Source: Roseibium porphyridii (GTDB taxonomy: Bacteria > Pseudomonadota > Alphaproteobacteria > Rhizobiales > Stappiaceae). Taken from it: a stretch of 64,000 nucleotides of DNA. How positions within the stretch are numbered: position 1 is the first letter of the stretch; every line of letters begins with the position of its first letter. Positions 1 through 9,255 of the stretch are shown here, piece by piece. Position numbers and translations under genes: made by a program. Location of the stretch: assembly GCF_026191725.2 (NCBI RefSeq), contig NZ_CP120863.1, positions 3,638,001 to 3,702,000 of the forward strand. The letters are read 5' to 3'. The notes under the pieces are model-generated. The model was given only the letters and a program-made list of their open reading frames with translations. It had not been told where the DNA came from and made no database searches.

Positions 1-1194
1 AATCATCAACACCTGATCGCCGATCGCGTGCCCGAAGCTATCGTTCACGATCTTGAAATTATCCAGATCGACGAAGACGACTGCAACGGGACCACCTGTG
101 TCATGGCTGGCAGTGATTTTCTGTTCAAGCTTGGCCTTGAACTCATGTCTGTTGGGCAGGCCAGTCAGAACATCATGATTTGCAAGATATCGGATACGAC
201 TTTCCGCCCTGTCCTTTTCAACGGCGATGGAAGCCAGGCGTGCAGCTTCCCGGGCCAAGTTCTGTTCGTTGTCGCTGGGCGCTCTTACCTCGTTTGAATA
301 GAGGCCAAATGTCCCGAGCAGCTTCGTGTCCTGCCCGAAAAATGGCATGGACCAGCAGGAGCGCATATCAAACTGAGACACGACGTCGATGAAGTCTTCC
401 CATAGCGGATCGTTCAATATGTCTTCAACAATGACGCACTCTTGTCGAAAGGCAGCTGTTCCGCATGAACCGGCTTTTGGTCCGATAGGAACACCATTAG
501 CAGCTTCAAGATAAGCCTTTGGTAAAGAAGGTCCCGAACTGCTGAGTAAGTGTTCACCGCTCTCGTCAAGCAGCATCACTGACCCCATGACGCCTTCCAT
601 CTGGCTTTCGATCGCCAGGACGAGTGTATCCAGAACATCGCTTATAGGTGCTCCCGTCGCGATTTTCTGTAGGACCTGGTTCTGTCCTTGCTGCAAAAGT
701 TCTGCATTCTTGCGTGCAGTAATGTCTCGACAAATACCCACGATACCGACAGACACTCCTTCCCTATCGATCACAGGAAATTTGGAAGACGAAAACCACT
801 TTCGCTTGCCATTCGGGAGGATCAGCAGCTCTTCGAAATCGTATTTCGCCTCTTGTGACGACATGATTTCGTCTTCGGCAGAAAGGAAGGCACTGCCTAT
901 GGGTTGAGAATGAAGATCCAGATCCGTTTTGCCAATCAGATCCGAGCTGGCCTCGCAACCGATGTCGAGGGCGATCTGACGATTAGCCATGACAAAACGG
1001 CTGTGGCGATCCTTGACAAAAATATAGTCGGCCACCTGGTTCACGAGTGTGGTCAACCAGGCGCCGTTTGGTCGGAGTTCATCACTTTTGCTCAGATGGC
1101 TGATCTTGTTGAGACGGGCAAGCTCGGTCGCCAATGAGACGAGGTCATCTGCATTCGCGACATTCTCGACATGCTTGCTCTCGGGCAAGTCCAT
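1..1194 (-). CDS. PAS-GAF-GGDEF sensory protein, partial (3' end beyond left edge)
   Basis: The 398 codons present read without a stop from an ATG at 1194 to the window edge, so the C-terminus is missing. Residues about 45-160 look like a PAS domain ending in the usual PAC segment (GICRDITARKNAEL). Residues about 170-325 look like a GAF domain (SVMLLDESG, SCGTAAFR, IVEDILNDPLW, SCWSMPF). After that comes the start of a GGDEF domain (HDVLTGLPNR, VVFVDLDNFKIVNDSFGHA). The GGDEF signature itself, and any EAL domain behind it, would lie outside the window. Proteins of this build sense a signal in the cytoplasm and make or break cyclic di-GMP. No membrane segment is visible. The gene is transcribed leftward and alone. 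Confidence 0.85.
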   Translation of the reverse strand, partial: MDLPESKHVENVANADDLVSLATELARLNKISHLSKSDELRPNGAWLTTLVNQVADYIFVKDRHSRFVMANRQIALDIGCEASSDLIGKTDLDLHSQPIGSAFLSAEDEIMSSQEAKYDFEELLILPNGKRKWFSSSKFPVIDREGVSVGIVGICRDITARKNAELLQQGQNQVLQKIATGAPISDVLDTLVLAIESQMEGVMGSVMLLDESGEHLLSSSGPSLPKAYLEAANGVPIGPKAGSCGTAAFRQECVIVEDILNDPLWEDFIDVVSQFDMRSCWSMPFFGQDTKLLGTFGLYSNEVRAPSDNEQNLAREAARLASIAVEKDRAESRIRYLANHDVLTGLPNRHEFKAKLEQKITASHDTGGPVAVVFVDLDNFKIVNDSFGHAIGDQVLMI

Positions 1195-1508
1195 TCATCC
1201 ACCCAGCCGGTTGCACCTGAACTGAAAGCGATATTCGCTGAACTGGAACTAAAAAACAATGAATACGATGCAAGACACAGATTTACCCCCGTTAAACTTG
1301 AAATTGTCTTGCTGAAACTAGGCCTGACCTAGACCCTCTCAGTTTCAAAGAGCGAAGAACTAAAATTACCCGTATTTTTTACAATAGATATCTTTTGATC
1401 ACTCAACAAATGCAGGGCTCTTCCTGGCTAAATTTGAAGCGGATGTTATTTGCCTATCGCGTCGTATCCCGGTTATGATCAGCTCAGCGGGACCAGCAAG
1501 TACCTGAG
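1195..1508. other. Intergenic region between divergent genes
   Basis: This stretch of 314 bases separates two genes that point away from each other and must hold both promoters. It is A+T-rich around 1360-1400. I see no convincing -35/-10 pair, no RNA gene and no repeat. Confidence 0.4.
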
Positions 1509-2105
1509 ATGCAGACCACACAACGTCCAAGCCTTTCAATTGCCACTGAGCACATGACGCGCGCGCCTGCGCAGCCAACGCTGCAACTGCGTGCTCATGG
1601 CGCTATGGCAAAACCGGCATCCGCAATCGTCACCTATATTAAGATTATTGCGCCAAGTGCGCTCACTGCAGCATTGTGGACGCATGTTTGGCTCGGCTCA
1701 TTTGGGTCCATTATGATGGCGGTTGCGGTGATGGGGGCTTTTTTGGTCCTTTCACGTTTGTTCTTTGCAGTCGGCAAGCACAGTGGATGGGCGCGCCGGG
1801 TTGCATTTGGTGAAAGAATTTGGCTCAACCGGATGGTGGTGCCTATCCCGCAAAACCTCAACTTCAGAATTACCACCCTTTACCTTGTATTTTGGACAGG
1901 CACCCTTGTCGCAATAACAGGCGGCTTTACCGCGTCGCTGCTACTCGCGCTTTCGGGCCTTACGGTCGCCTATGCCACACAATTTGTCTGTTTCCGCAAA
2001 TTGATCCATCTTCACAGCATCATGCAGGACAAAGCTGCCCTTTACCGTTTCTGGTCCATTGAAGCGGTCAACGACAACTCCAAAGCTGGACGGCAAAGCG
2101 CCTGA
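1509..2105 (+). CDS. Hypothetical membrane protein
   Basis: A protein of 198 residues that I do not recognise. The first 40 residues are polar. Hydrophobic segments follow at about 44-85 (two helices, rich in Ala/Val/Met/Leu) and about 128-158 (two helices), joined by a basic loop (WARRVAFGERIWLNR). The ending is polar. This suggests a four-helix inner-membrane protein. No clear Shine-Dalgarno site precedes the ATG at 1509; in-frame ATGs at 1554 and 1602 are alternatives and would remove only the polar N-terminus. It stands alone between a divergent GGDEF gene and a convergent ureohydrolase gene. Confidence 0.6.
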   Translation: MQTTQRPSLSIATEHMTRAPAQPTLQLRAHGAMAKPASAIVTYIKIIAPSALTAALWTHVWLGSFGSIMMAVAVMGAFLVLSRLFFAVGKHSGWARRVAFGERIWLNRMVVPIPQNLNFRITTLYLVFWTGTLVAITGGFTASLLLALSGLTVAYATQFVCFRKLIHLHSIMQDKAALYRFWSIEAVNDNSKAGRQSA

Positions 2106-2143
2106 ACCGGCTTCGGGATCCTTTATCCAGTCATGATGGATCG

Positions 2144-3106
2144 TCAGGTTGCTTTGGACTTCCGCTCGGCCAAAAGCCCGATATATGTCAGCGCAACACT
2201 CGCACCTGCAATTGATGTGATATCCGCGTGGTCATACGCCGGTGCAACCTCCACCACATCGCCCCCGACAAAATTCAGTGTTCCGAGTTCACGTAAGATG
2301 GACAAAGCCTCTCGTGACGAAAGCCCTCCAGATACCGGTGTTCCTGTGCCAGGAGCAAATGCCGGGTCCAGGCAGTCGATATCGAACGTCATATAGGCTG
2401 CCCCTTCCCCAACCCGGTTCTTGATCCGTTCAACGACACCCCTGATACCCAAATCATCCATCTCGTGACCGTAGATAATCTCCAGACCGCAGGTTTCGGG
2501 GGCATGCGTGCGTATGCCAATTTGAATGGAGCGGTCCGCGTCAATCAGGCCTTCGCGGACGGCACGACCTGTAAAGGTACCATGATCTATTCGGTCGCCC
2601 TCATCTGACCAGGTGTCCTGATGCGCATCGAATTGAACAAGCGCGAGCGGTCCGTGCTTTGCCACATGTGCCTTTAGAAGCGGATAGGTGACGAAGTGAT
2701 CGCCCCCAATAGAAAACAGATGCGTATCGCTTGAAAGGATCGTGGATGCCTGTGCCTGGATATGCCCCGGAATATCTGCATTCTTTCCATAGTCGAAAAC
2801 GCAATCGCCATAGTCTACGCAGGCAAGGTTTTCGAAGGGGTCCATTTGAAAGGGGTATTGAGGGTCCCCATCAAAAATGGCTGAGGCCCTGCGTACGCCC
2901 TGCGGGCCGAAACGTGCTCCAGGTCTGTTTGACACCGAGGCATCAAAAGGTATTCCCCAGATGGCCAAGTCGACATTCGATAAATCTCGACTGTAGCGAC
3001 GCCGCATGAAAGACAATGCTCCGGCATAGGTCGGTTCATGCGAACCTCCTTTGACGCTCTTTCCCAAGAATGCGTTGTCGGTCGGGCGAGGCAAATCCGA
3101 TGTCAT
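2144..3106 (-). CDS. speB: Agmatinase-type ureohydrolase
   Basis: A protein of 320 residues of the arginase/agmatinase family, which uses a two-manganese centre to split a guanidino compound into urea and an amine. The metal-binding motifs are all present: GGDH at 134-137, DAHQD at 160-164, and D242/D244 in DIDCLDPAF. The spelling QFDAHQDTW is typical of agmatinases rather than arginases, so the favoured reaction is agmatine to putrescine plus urea. Close relatives act on guanidinobutyrate or other guanidino acids, so the substrate is inferred. The usual length of the family is about 300-320 residues. It is a single gene converging on the membrane protein before it. Confidence 0.85.
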   Translation of the reverse strand: MTSDLPRPTDNAFLGKSVKGGSHEPTYAGALSFMRRRYSRDLSNVDLAIWGIPFDASVSNRPGARFGPQGVRRASAIFDGDPQYPFQMDPFENLACVDYGDCVFDYGKNADIPGHIQAQASTILSSDTHLFSIGGDHFVTYPLLKAHVAKHGPLALVQFDAHQDTWSDEGDRIDHGTFTGRAVREGLIDADRSIQIGIRTHAPETCGLEIIYGHEMDDLGIRGVVERIKNRVGEGAAYMTFDIDCLDPAFAPGTGTPVSGGLSSREALSILRELGTLNFVGGDVVEVAPAYDHADITSIAGASVALTYIGLLAERKSKAT

Positions 3107-3496
3107 GTCGTTATCCCTGGGGCGTCAAGCGCGCTTTTCGAGGTGAACCAGATCGTATTTCTGTCATAACCGTCTGATTGCGCATAGGATTAAATCGGTC
3201 GGTTCAGACGTCCAAATATCACAAAGAGCGATTGCCTTACGTCAAATCCCTTTAAAGCATCTCTCATATTTGGGTGGCTTCCAAGGGGCCGCTATTTCCT
3301 TTGACCAAAGCGCAAATAGACCCGACGAGGTCGCTAGCAACGCAATTCAAATGTTCTTTGCTCCGATCACGACCAAGACTGGAAATCGCCACACCCCCAT
3401 CATCAACTTAAAGATGCACAATGCATCAAAACGCCTTCTTGATTGAAGTAACCGACACTTTACGTTACGTTATTTTAGTATTTTTGGAGGCGCAGG
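3107..3496. other. Intergenic region between divergent genes
   Basis: These 390 bases separate the ureohydrolase from a divergent membrane protein. The last 100 bases before 3497 are A+T-rich, as expected of a promoter, and a good Shine-Dalgarno site (GGAGG) sits at about 3486-3490. No small gene, RNA gene or clear repeat was found. Confidence 0.4.
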
Positions 3497-4432
3497 ATGT
3501 CTGATACTCAGGAAACCTCGGCGCAAGCACCGGTCAAGGAAAAGAAGAAGTCCAACCAGGAAAGTAGACCCGGATCGGTAAGTCCGGTCACAATGATGAC
3601 CGTCTATCTGTGCGCTGCGATTGGCGGAACCATTACGGCCATTGCCGATATCGTACAGAAAGAACAAGCGTCTGCAGTTCTGAAGATGACATCAGTTTCG
3701 GCCCGTCATCTCGATCTGGCGGTTCCCCCGCTCTACGTTTTTGCGATTGTAGTCGTCCTTGGCGTTCTCCTCTGCTTCGTCTTCCAGCCAAACAATCGGC
3801 GGGCAGGATTTGCGGTTGGAGCTGGCGTCATTGCCTCAATCATGACCGTTACACCATATCAACCGCTCAAATCGGGCTTGCCCACGGCACCTGACAGCAG
3901 TCAGGAGGACAGTCTCAACCTGCCAACGAACAAGACCATTCAACTAGCCTCGTCCGATATTGGCGGGCTCATGCTTGCAATGGATATTGTCGACCTTGCA
4001 ATTGTTCCCGTGAAAAACGACCTCGCGATTCCCGTTGAAGTCAAAGTCTCCTTTTTCGATCGGAATGCGCGTCGACCCTATGAACAGGTTCAGGCTATTG
4101 CCGCCGGCCAGACGGCGGTATTCGAGTTCTCTGCCAAAGCTGCCAAGGGTCAAGTCAACGGTGAGCTGTTCATCCAAGTCGGTGGCGAGCGATCGAGCTA
4201 CGTAAGTGTAAGTGGCAGTGGTCCTTACCGATCAAACACACTGCTGCTGACAAAAGCTGTCCCCTCTTTTGCGCAATCACAGATCAACAAGGACGCGCTC
4301 AATTCATATTCCACCACAACGACACGCGCCCCTCGCCCAGCCAGTGACAGCGAAGTTCGCCAGATCTATAACAAACCGACAGGTTTTTTTAACAGCCTGC
4401 AGCAAAAGTTGCTGACACCGAAAAAGTGGTGA
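3497..4432 (+). CDS. Hypothetical membrane-anchored protein
   Basis: A protein of 311 residues with no family I recognise. The start is supported by GGAGG just upstream of the ATG. The N-terminus is very polar and lysine-rich (1-30). Two or three hydrophobic segments follow at about 33-50, 76-96 and 105-118. The remaining 190 residues are soluble and rich in beta-strand pattern (IPVEVKVSFFDRN, TAVFEFSAKA, GELFIQVGGERSSYVSV), then a Ser/Thr/Pro-rich tail with a basic end (LLTPKKW). The pattern suggests a beta-sandwich domain held at the membrane. It is a single gene with no obvious functional partner next to it. Confidence 0.6.
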   Translation: MSDTQETSAQAPVKEKKKSNQESRPGSVSPVTMMTVYLCAAIGGTITAIADIVQKEQASAVLKMTSVSARHLDLAVPPLYVFAIVVVLGVLLCFVFQPNNRRAGFAVGAGVIASIMTVTPYQPLKSGLPTAPDSSQEDSLNLPTNKTIQLASSDIGGLMLAMDIVDLAIVPVKNDLAIPVEVKVSFFDRNARRPYEQVQAIAAGQTAVFEFSAKAAKGQVNGELFIQVGGERSSYVSVSGSGPYRSNTLLLTKAVPSFAQSQINKDALNSYSTTTTRAPRPASDSEVRQIYNKPTGFFNSLQQKLLTPKKW

Positions 4433-4584
4433 AATTGCTCGTTGCCTGACCAAACAGGTTTTGGGGTGCCTGTGCTGATTTCAGCGATAGGCTTCAGATT
4501 TCATTGTTCCCGTCCGGGCACGCGCTTAAACTCGTGTGTTGGCGAATCCATTTCCAATCCTTATCGGGACAAGGCCCTCATTTT

Positions 4585-5889
4585 TTGGCTGACCAAAGTA
4601 TCAAAATCCTGCGAGGCAGGCTGCTCACCTTCCAAACATGTCCGCAAGGACCTGACGATGTAAGCGCTTATTCCTATGAACCGGACGGTGCACTTCTGAT
4701 TTCAGACGGAAAAATCCTCAAACGCGGCACGTATTCGGATGTCCTCACAAATGCACCGGACGGTACACAGGTTGTGAATCACCAACCACACTTGATTGTC
4801 CCGGGGTTTATCGACACGCATATACACTTCCCTCAGGCACAAGTAATCGCATCCTGGGCAGATCAGCTTCTTGACTGGCTCAACGATTACACGTTTCCCG
4901 CAGAAATTCGTTTTGCCGAAAAGGCCCATGGCAAGCGGATCGCCAGCGAGTTCTACAACGCACTTCTTTCCAACGGTACCACGACGGCCGTTGCCTATTG
5001 TTCCAGTCACCCCAACTCAGTCGACGCATATTTCGAGGAAGCCGAAGCGCGTGGAATGCTCATGCTCGGTGGCAAGACGATGATGGATCGAAATGCGCCA
5101 CCCGAACTTTGTGATACGGCGCAAAGCTCATACGACGATAGCAAGGCACTTCTTTCAAAGTGGCATGGACGCGGCAGGTCTCACTACGTCATCACGCCTC
5201 GATTTGCGATCACTTCGACACCGGAACAATTGGAAGCTGCAGGAACACTTTTGAAAGAACACCCTGCATGCCATTTGCAAACGCATATCAACGAGAACCA
5301 CAATGAAATTGCCTATACGCAGGAGCTCTATCCTGATGCTGCTCATTATCTGGGCGTCTATGAGAGCTTTGGCCTTCTCGGTTCCAAGACACTCCTGGGT
5401 CACTGCATCCACATGACTGGCCACGAACTCCAGGTGATGAGGGAAACCAGATCAATTGCGGTCTTTTGCCCAACTTCAAACCTTTTCCTGGGAAGTGGCC
5501 TCTTCGACAAATCAGGGATGGAAAGCGCTGGCATCAGGACTGCAATCGCAACCGATGTCGGCGGCGGGACAAATTATTCAATGCTTCGAACCCTTGATGA
5601 AGGCTACAAGGTTTTGCAGCTTCAACGCCAACGCATGCATCCGCTTACCAGTTTCTATTGGATGACACTAGGAAATGCCGAAGCCCTCTCCCTATCCGAC
5701 AGGATCGGAACACTGGAACCGGGAACTGATGCAGACGTCGTGGTGTTGAATGCCAATGCGACCCCGCCAATGGCTTTGCGCATGGAAACTGTCGAAACAC
5801 TTTCTGAAGAGCTCTTTGTGCTGCAGACCTTGGGCGATGACCGCTCCGTTGTTGAGACCTACGTCTCCGGTTCACCTTCGAAGATGTAA
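4585..5889 (+). CDS. guaD: Guanine deaminase
   Basis: An amidohydrolase that converts guanine to xanthine plus ammonia in purine breakdown. Motifs for the single zinc site are present: FIDTHIHFPQ, QTHINENHNE, LGHCIHM and ATDVGGG. The reading frame is open upstream to 4504, but homologous proteins normally begin near the sequence KILRGRLLTF, and a TTG codon at 4585 (ahead of ADQSIKILRGRLL) gives a protein of 434 residues, the usual family length. I therefore prefer the TTG start; the residues upstream of it look like non-coding DNA. The Shine-Dalgarno signal is weak (AAGG about 12 bases upstream). No other purine gene lies beside it. Confidence 0.85.
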   Translation: MADQSIKILRGRLLTFQTCPQGPDDVSAYSYEPDGALLISDGKILKRGTYSDVLTNAPDGTQVVNHQPHLIVPGFIDTHIHFPQAQVIASWADQLLDWLNDYTFPAEIRFAEKAHGKRIASEFYNALLSNGTTTAVAYCSSHPNSVDAYFEEAEARGMLMLGGKTMMDRNAPPELCDTAQSSYDDSKALLSKWHGRGRSHYVITPRFAITSTPEQLEAAGTLLKEHPACHLQTHINENHNEIAYTQELYPDAAHYLGVYESFGLLGSKTLLGHCIHMTGHELQVMRETRSIAVFCPTSNLFLGSGLFDKSGMESAGIRTAIATDVGGGTNYSMLRTLDEGYKVLQLQRQRMHPLTSFYWMTLGNAEALSLSDRIGTLEPGTDADVVVLNANATPPMALRMETVETLSEELFVLQTLGDDRSVVETYVSGSPSKM

Positions 5890-5912
5890 CGTCAGCTGGT
5901 CCGGCTTCTGTC

Positions 5913-7154
5913 CTAAAGCCTGTCTGGTTGGGCTTGAACTGTTTTGCGAAGTGCGATTGCCTGAAACACAAGGATGCAAAGTGCTGTGAAGGCAAAAACA
6001 CTGAGCACTATCGACGACATCCCAAAAACCGGACCAAACCCAACTGCTTGCAGCAACGGCGTCAGCAACAGGGGCGATATCACTTGGCCCATGAACATTG
6101 CAGTTGTCACCATTCCCGAAACCCTGCCACGCTTGCTCTGTGGTGCCACACTTAACGCAACCAGAAAGAGCGCTGGTTGGACCAGAGCGTAACCTGCGCC
6201 AATCTGCACAGCCCCGCCAAGAACCGTTGGCCAACTTGCATCCACCGAGAGTGTCGCAAATCCAGTGCCCATCAACGCAAACCCCAGGGCAAATGTTGCA
6301 CGCAACCCTAGGAAACCACTTATGCGCTTGAACACCATGGCCATGCAGCCGCCAGTGAGCGTCAATGCCCCCAATCCAATCGCAGTACCCGACGCGCCAT
6401 CCATTCCGTTCTCCGACAAAAAGAAAGGAAGCTGACTTGGCATCAAGAAGAAGAGCATCACAGTTGCCGTTGTGAGCAACGACAAGGCTGATGCACGCAA
6501 AAACCAGTTTCCATCAGATGCTGCATTCTGACCTTCGGGCGCTGGTTCCCGATTGGCCGCATATTCTCTCTCTCGGCGCAACAGGGGCAACAAAAGCGGC
6601 AACAGCAAAAACGGCAATGCGTAGATCAAGAATGGCAAACGAGGCGAATACCCCGCAAGGAAACCAGCGAAGCCAATGTACAAGAACCCGCTGAAGTTAA
6701 TGGCGGCTGTTTGCAACCCCATGAAAGCACTGCGGCGATTGCCTTCAAAGAGGTCACCGACCAAGGCAACTTGAGCTGTCATGGTCAAGGCAACGGCAAT
6801 ACCAAGAACTAAGCGGCTAACCAGAACGGAGAACAGGTCAGGCAGATAAGCGCCTGCACTGCCGCTCAACGCAAACAGTACGACGCCTGAAACCAGAAGG
6901 GGTGCGCGGCCAAATCGGTCTGCGAACATCCCGGCAATCGGTGCCACAAGAACCACTGTAAGCGAAGGTGCAGCCACTAGAAAACGCGTGAGATATGCAG
7001 CCTGTACGTTGTCGGAAAAGGCTTTCTCAAGTTCTGGCAGAGCTGGACTGATGGTGGCGTTTGCCATGATTTTGAGTGTCGCAACCAAAAGCAAAGCGAT
7101 GGTTGTTTTCTGCAACCAGATTGGCGGGCGCGAGGAATTCTCATTGCGGGGCAC
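5913..7154 (-). CDS. MFS transporter, probable drug/metabolite exporter
   Basis: A major facilitator superfamily protein of 413 residues with about twelve hydrophobic segments and the loop 2-3 signature in the form GMFADRFGR. The frame extends upstream to an ATG at 7220, but that codon lies inside the -35 box of the promoter at 7190-7220 and only three bases from the divergent merR start. A GTG at 7154, with AAGGA eight bases upstream, gives a normal N-terminus (VPRNENSSRPPIWLQK, then the first helix), so I choose it. The divergent MerR regulator next door probably controls it. MFS exporters under such regulators often remove dyes, antibiotics or metabolites; the substrate cannot be read from sequence. 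Confidence 0.8.
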   Translation of the reverse strand: MPRNENSSRPPIWLQKTTIALLLVATLKIMANATISPALPELEKAFSDNVQAAYLTRFLVAAPSLTVVLVAPIAGMFADRFGRAPLLVSGVVLFALSGSAGAYLPDLFSVLVSRLVLGIAVALTMTAQVALVGDLFEGNRRSAFMGLQTAAINFSGFLYIGFAGFLAGYSPRLPFLIYALPFLLLPLLLPLLRREREYAANREPAPEGQNAASDGNWFLRASALSLLTTATVMLFFLMPSQLPFFLSENGMDGASGTAIGLGALTLTGGCMAMVFKRISGFLGLRATFALGFALMGTGFATLSVDASWPTVLGGAVQIGAGYALVQPALFLVALSVAPQSKRGRVSGMVTTAMFMGQVISPLLLTPLLQAVGFGPVFGMSSIVLSVFAFTALCILVFQAIALRKTVQAQPDRL

Positions 7155-7189
7155 GGCTGTTGTCCTTGAACATCTATCGGAATCGCGCA

Positions 7190-7220
7190 ACCCTACAAGT
7201 TCAAGTCGACTTGAGGTCAA
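7190..7220 (-). promoter_or_regulatory. MerR/SoxR-type promoter with 19-bp spacer for the MFS gene
   Basis: On the minus strand TTGACC (7215-7220) and TAGGGT (7190-7195) are separated by 19 bases. The spacer holds an inverted repeat, TCAAGT-CG-ACTTGA (7201-7214), close to the SoxR box. The overlong spacer with a dyad between -35 and -10 is the hallmark of promoters activated by MerR-family proteins through DNA untwisting. The regulator is encoded divergently from 7224. Transcription would begin near 7183, leaving about 29 bases before the GTG at 7154. Confidence 0.7.
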
Positions 7221-7223
7221 GAG

Positions 7224-7661
7224 ATGAAATTATTGGATATTTCAGAATTATCGAAATCAACCGGCATCGCTGCTTCGGCCCTGCGCCATTATGAGGAGAA
7301 AGGCCTGATTACCTCCATCGGGCGCCGAGGTATGAAGCGTCTCTTCGCACCGGATATCATTGATCAACTTGCACTCATCAACCTTGGCAAAGCTGGTGGG
7401 TTTTCGCTCGACGAGATAAAGACAATGTTTGGCCCGGATGGGCGCCCTGCTCTGTCCAGGCAAAAACTTCACGCGCGTGTGGATGAACTGAACAGGCAAA
7501 TCGAGAGGCTGAACGCATTGCGTGATATGATCCGTCACGTCGCCGAGTGCCCGGCACCCAGCCATATGGAATGTCCAAAGTTTCAAAAACTGATCAAAAT
7601 CAGTAGCAAAAGGTCACTTGGGAACTCACCAAAGGCACCGGCCTGGTCGCGCTCAAAGTGA
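7224..7661 (+). CDS. MerR-family regulator (SoxR-like subgroup)
   Basis: A protein of 145 residues with the MerR winged helix-turn-helix at 3-70 (LLDISELSKSTGIAASALRHYEEKGLI, GRRGMKRLF), a dimerisation coiled coil at about 78-105, and a short cysteine-bearing tail. C109 and C117 sit in ECPAPSHMECPKF, a pattern of a large MerR subgroup that may bind metal or sense redox; it is not the four-cysteine Fe-S site of true SoxR. GAGG seven bases before the ATG serves as Shine-Dalgarno and overlaps the divergent promoter, which suggests that the protein also represses itself. It ends three bases before the convergent MATE gene. Confidence 0.85.
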   Translation: MKLLDISELSKSTGIAASALRHYEEKGLITSIGRRGMKRLFAPDIIDQLALINLGKAGGFSLDEIKTMFGPDGRPALSRQKLHARVDELNRQIERLNALRDMIRHVAECPAPSHMECPKFQKLIKISSKRSLGNSPKAPAWSRSK

Positions 7662-7664
7662 TGC

Positions 7665-9062
7665 TCACCTTCGAGAAAAGAACAACACCACTTGCCTTGC
7701 TTGACGCTGAAAAAGGCCAGGACCGCTGGCTTCCTCGTGTCGAATTTCCACGTTGCGGATCACATGGCGCACCAGCAGCAAAGAGGCGATCCCGAAGACG
7801 ACCCCACCAGCGGCCTGACCGATTAACACGCCAGGTGCTCCGAAAAGAGCTCCACCGATCCAAACGAATGGGATCGTACCAAGCGTGTGCCTGCCCCAGT
7901 TCATCCAGGTGGAATAAAAAGGTCTGCCCAGGTTGTTGAAGAACGCATTGGACACAAAGAGTGCGCCATTGAAAAAGAATGCAAGCGCGAGCGGACCACA
8001 AAACAAGTAAATCAATGTCAGTGCCAAACCGCTAGCATCGAACAAATGGACGATCGGACCGCGCAGAAAATAGAGTGCAAGTGCAGCCGTCCCGACAACG
8101 ATCGCGGTAAACAACAGCGATTCACGAAGAACGCTACGAACCCGGTCATACTTTGCAGCACCGTAGTTCTGACCCACAATCGGTCCGATTGCACCGGACA
8201 AGGCAAATATTGTCGCAAAGGCAAGTGGTGACATACGCGCCACAACGGCCATGCCAGCAACCGCCTCCTCCCCGTATTCGGCCATGGATCTGGTTACCCA
8301 GGCCTGTCCAACAGGTGTCGCAAGTTGAGTGAGGATCGCGGGAAACGCGATTGCTGAAATGGGTGGAAGGTCGATCAGCAGTTTTTTCGCCCTTGGCAGG
8401 CTCAATCCACCATGGTGGCGAATGAGAGGAGCCAGTGCGAAGAAGGCGATAGCGACCCGAGACGCTGCACTTGCAAGTGCAGCACCGGTCAATTCCAGAT
8501 CCAGCCCGAAAATCAGGATGGGATCGAGGATCGCATTTACCAGACCACCCGCAATCGTCGACATCATTGCTCTTTTGGCATCGCCATGGGCACGCAAGAT
8601 CGCCCCACCTGCCATGCCAAGAAGGAGTAAGGGCAAGGTGGGCACTATGATCGCCAGGTAGTGAACGGCAAGCTCGTGGGTTTGTTCTCGAGCGCCCATG
8701 AGAGACACGAGTTCATCCAACGAAAACCAGACGGCGACAGCAAATACGCTACAAAAAATTACGCCAACCGTCAGAGCGTTGGCTGCCTGTTGACGCGCCA
8801 ACTCTTTGTCTCCGGCGCCCAGTGCTCTGGCGACAAGTGCACCTGCTGCAATGGCAACGCCGATGTTGAACGACGTGGTGAAAAAAAGAATAGCCCCGGC
8901 ATACCCGACAGCTGCCGCCAATTCGGCTTTGCCAAGCATTGAGATGAAGATCATGTCGACGAAATCGACCGCAAATATCGCCATCAGGCCGACAGAAGAG
9001 GTCAAAGACATCACTGTGATGTGACGGAACAAGTTTCCGGTGAGAAATTTTGCCTGGTTCAT
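7665..9062 (-). CDS. MATE-family multidrug efflux protein
   Basis: A 465-residue membrane protein with about twelve hydrophobic segments in two similar halves, matching the MATE (MatE) family: cation-coupled export of drugs and organic cations from the cytoplasm. Motifs include FVDMIFISMLG near the start and GQNYGAAKYDR in the second half. The frame extends upstream into rpsI, but the ATG at 9062 (MNQAKFLTGNLFRHI) is preceded by AAGG seven bases away and gives the usual family length, so I use it. The S9 terminator at 9191-9223 separates it from the ribosomal genes upstream, so it should have its own promoter in 9063-9190. Confidence 0.88.
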   Translation of the reverse strand: MNQAKFLTGNLFRHITVMSLTSSVGLMAIFAVDFVDMIFISMLGKAELAAAVGYAGAILFFTTSFNIGVAIAAGALVARALGAGDKELARQQAANALTVGVIFCSVFAVAVWFSLDELVSLMGAREQTHELAVHYLAIIVPTLPLLLLGMAGGAILRAHGDAKRAMMSTIAGGLVNAILDPILIFGLDLELTGAALASAASRVAIAFFALAPLIRHHGGLSLPRAKKLLIDLPPISAIAFPAILTQLATPVGQAWVTRSMAEYGEEAVAGMAVVARMSPLAFATIFALSGAIGPIVGQNYGAAKYDRVRSVLRESLLFTAIVVGTAALALYFLRGPIVHLFDASGLALTLIYLFCGPLALAFFFNGALFVSNAFFNNLGRPFYSTWMNWGRHTLGTIPFVWIGGALFGAPGVLIGQAAGGVVFGIASLLLVRHVIRNVEIRHEEASGPGLFQRQARQVVLFFSRR

Positions 9063-9190
9063 GACGCCTTGGGACGGTTCGGTCGAAAACCCCAGTGGAT
9101 GTCGGATGTCATTTGCCACACACAAGAACGATCCGGACAGCCCATTAAACAGGAAAAGACATGAGGGCCTAAGCCCAAACTTTTGGAAAC

Positions 9191-9223
9191 AAAAAAGCCT
9201 GCCGGAACAAGCCGGCAGGCTTT
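9191..9223 (-). terminator. Rho-independent terminator of rplM-rpsI
   Basis: On the minus strand an 11-bp GC-rich stem (AAGCCTGCCGG with CCGGCAGGCTT, around 9195-9222) with a six-base loop is followed by six or more T residues. It lies 33 bases beyond the rpsI stop codon. Confidence 0.9.
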
Positions 9224-9255
9224 GAAGGTCTTTGGCGTAACAGTCCTTTGAGCGA

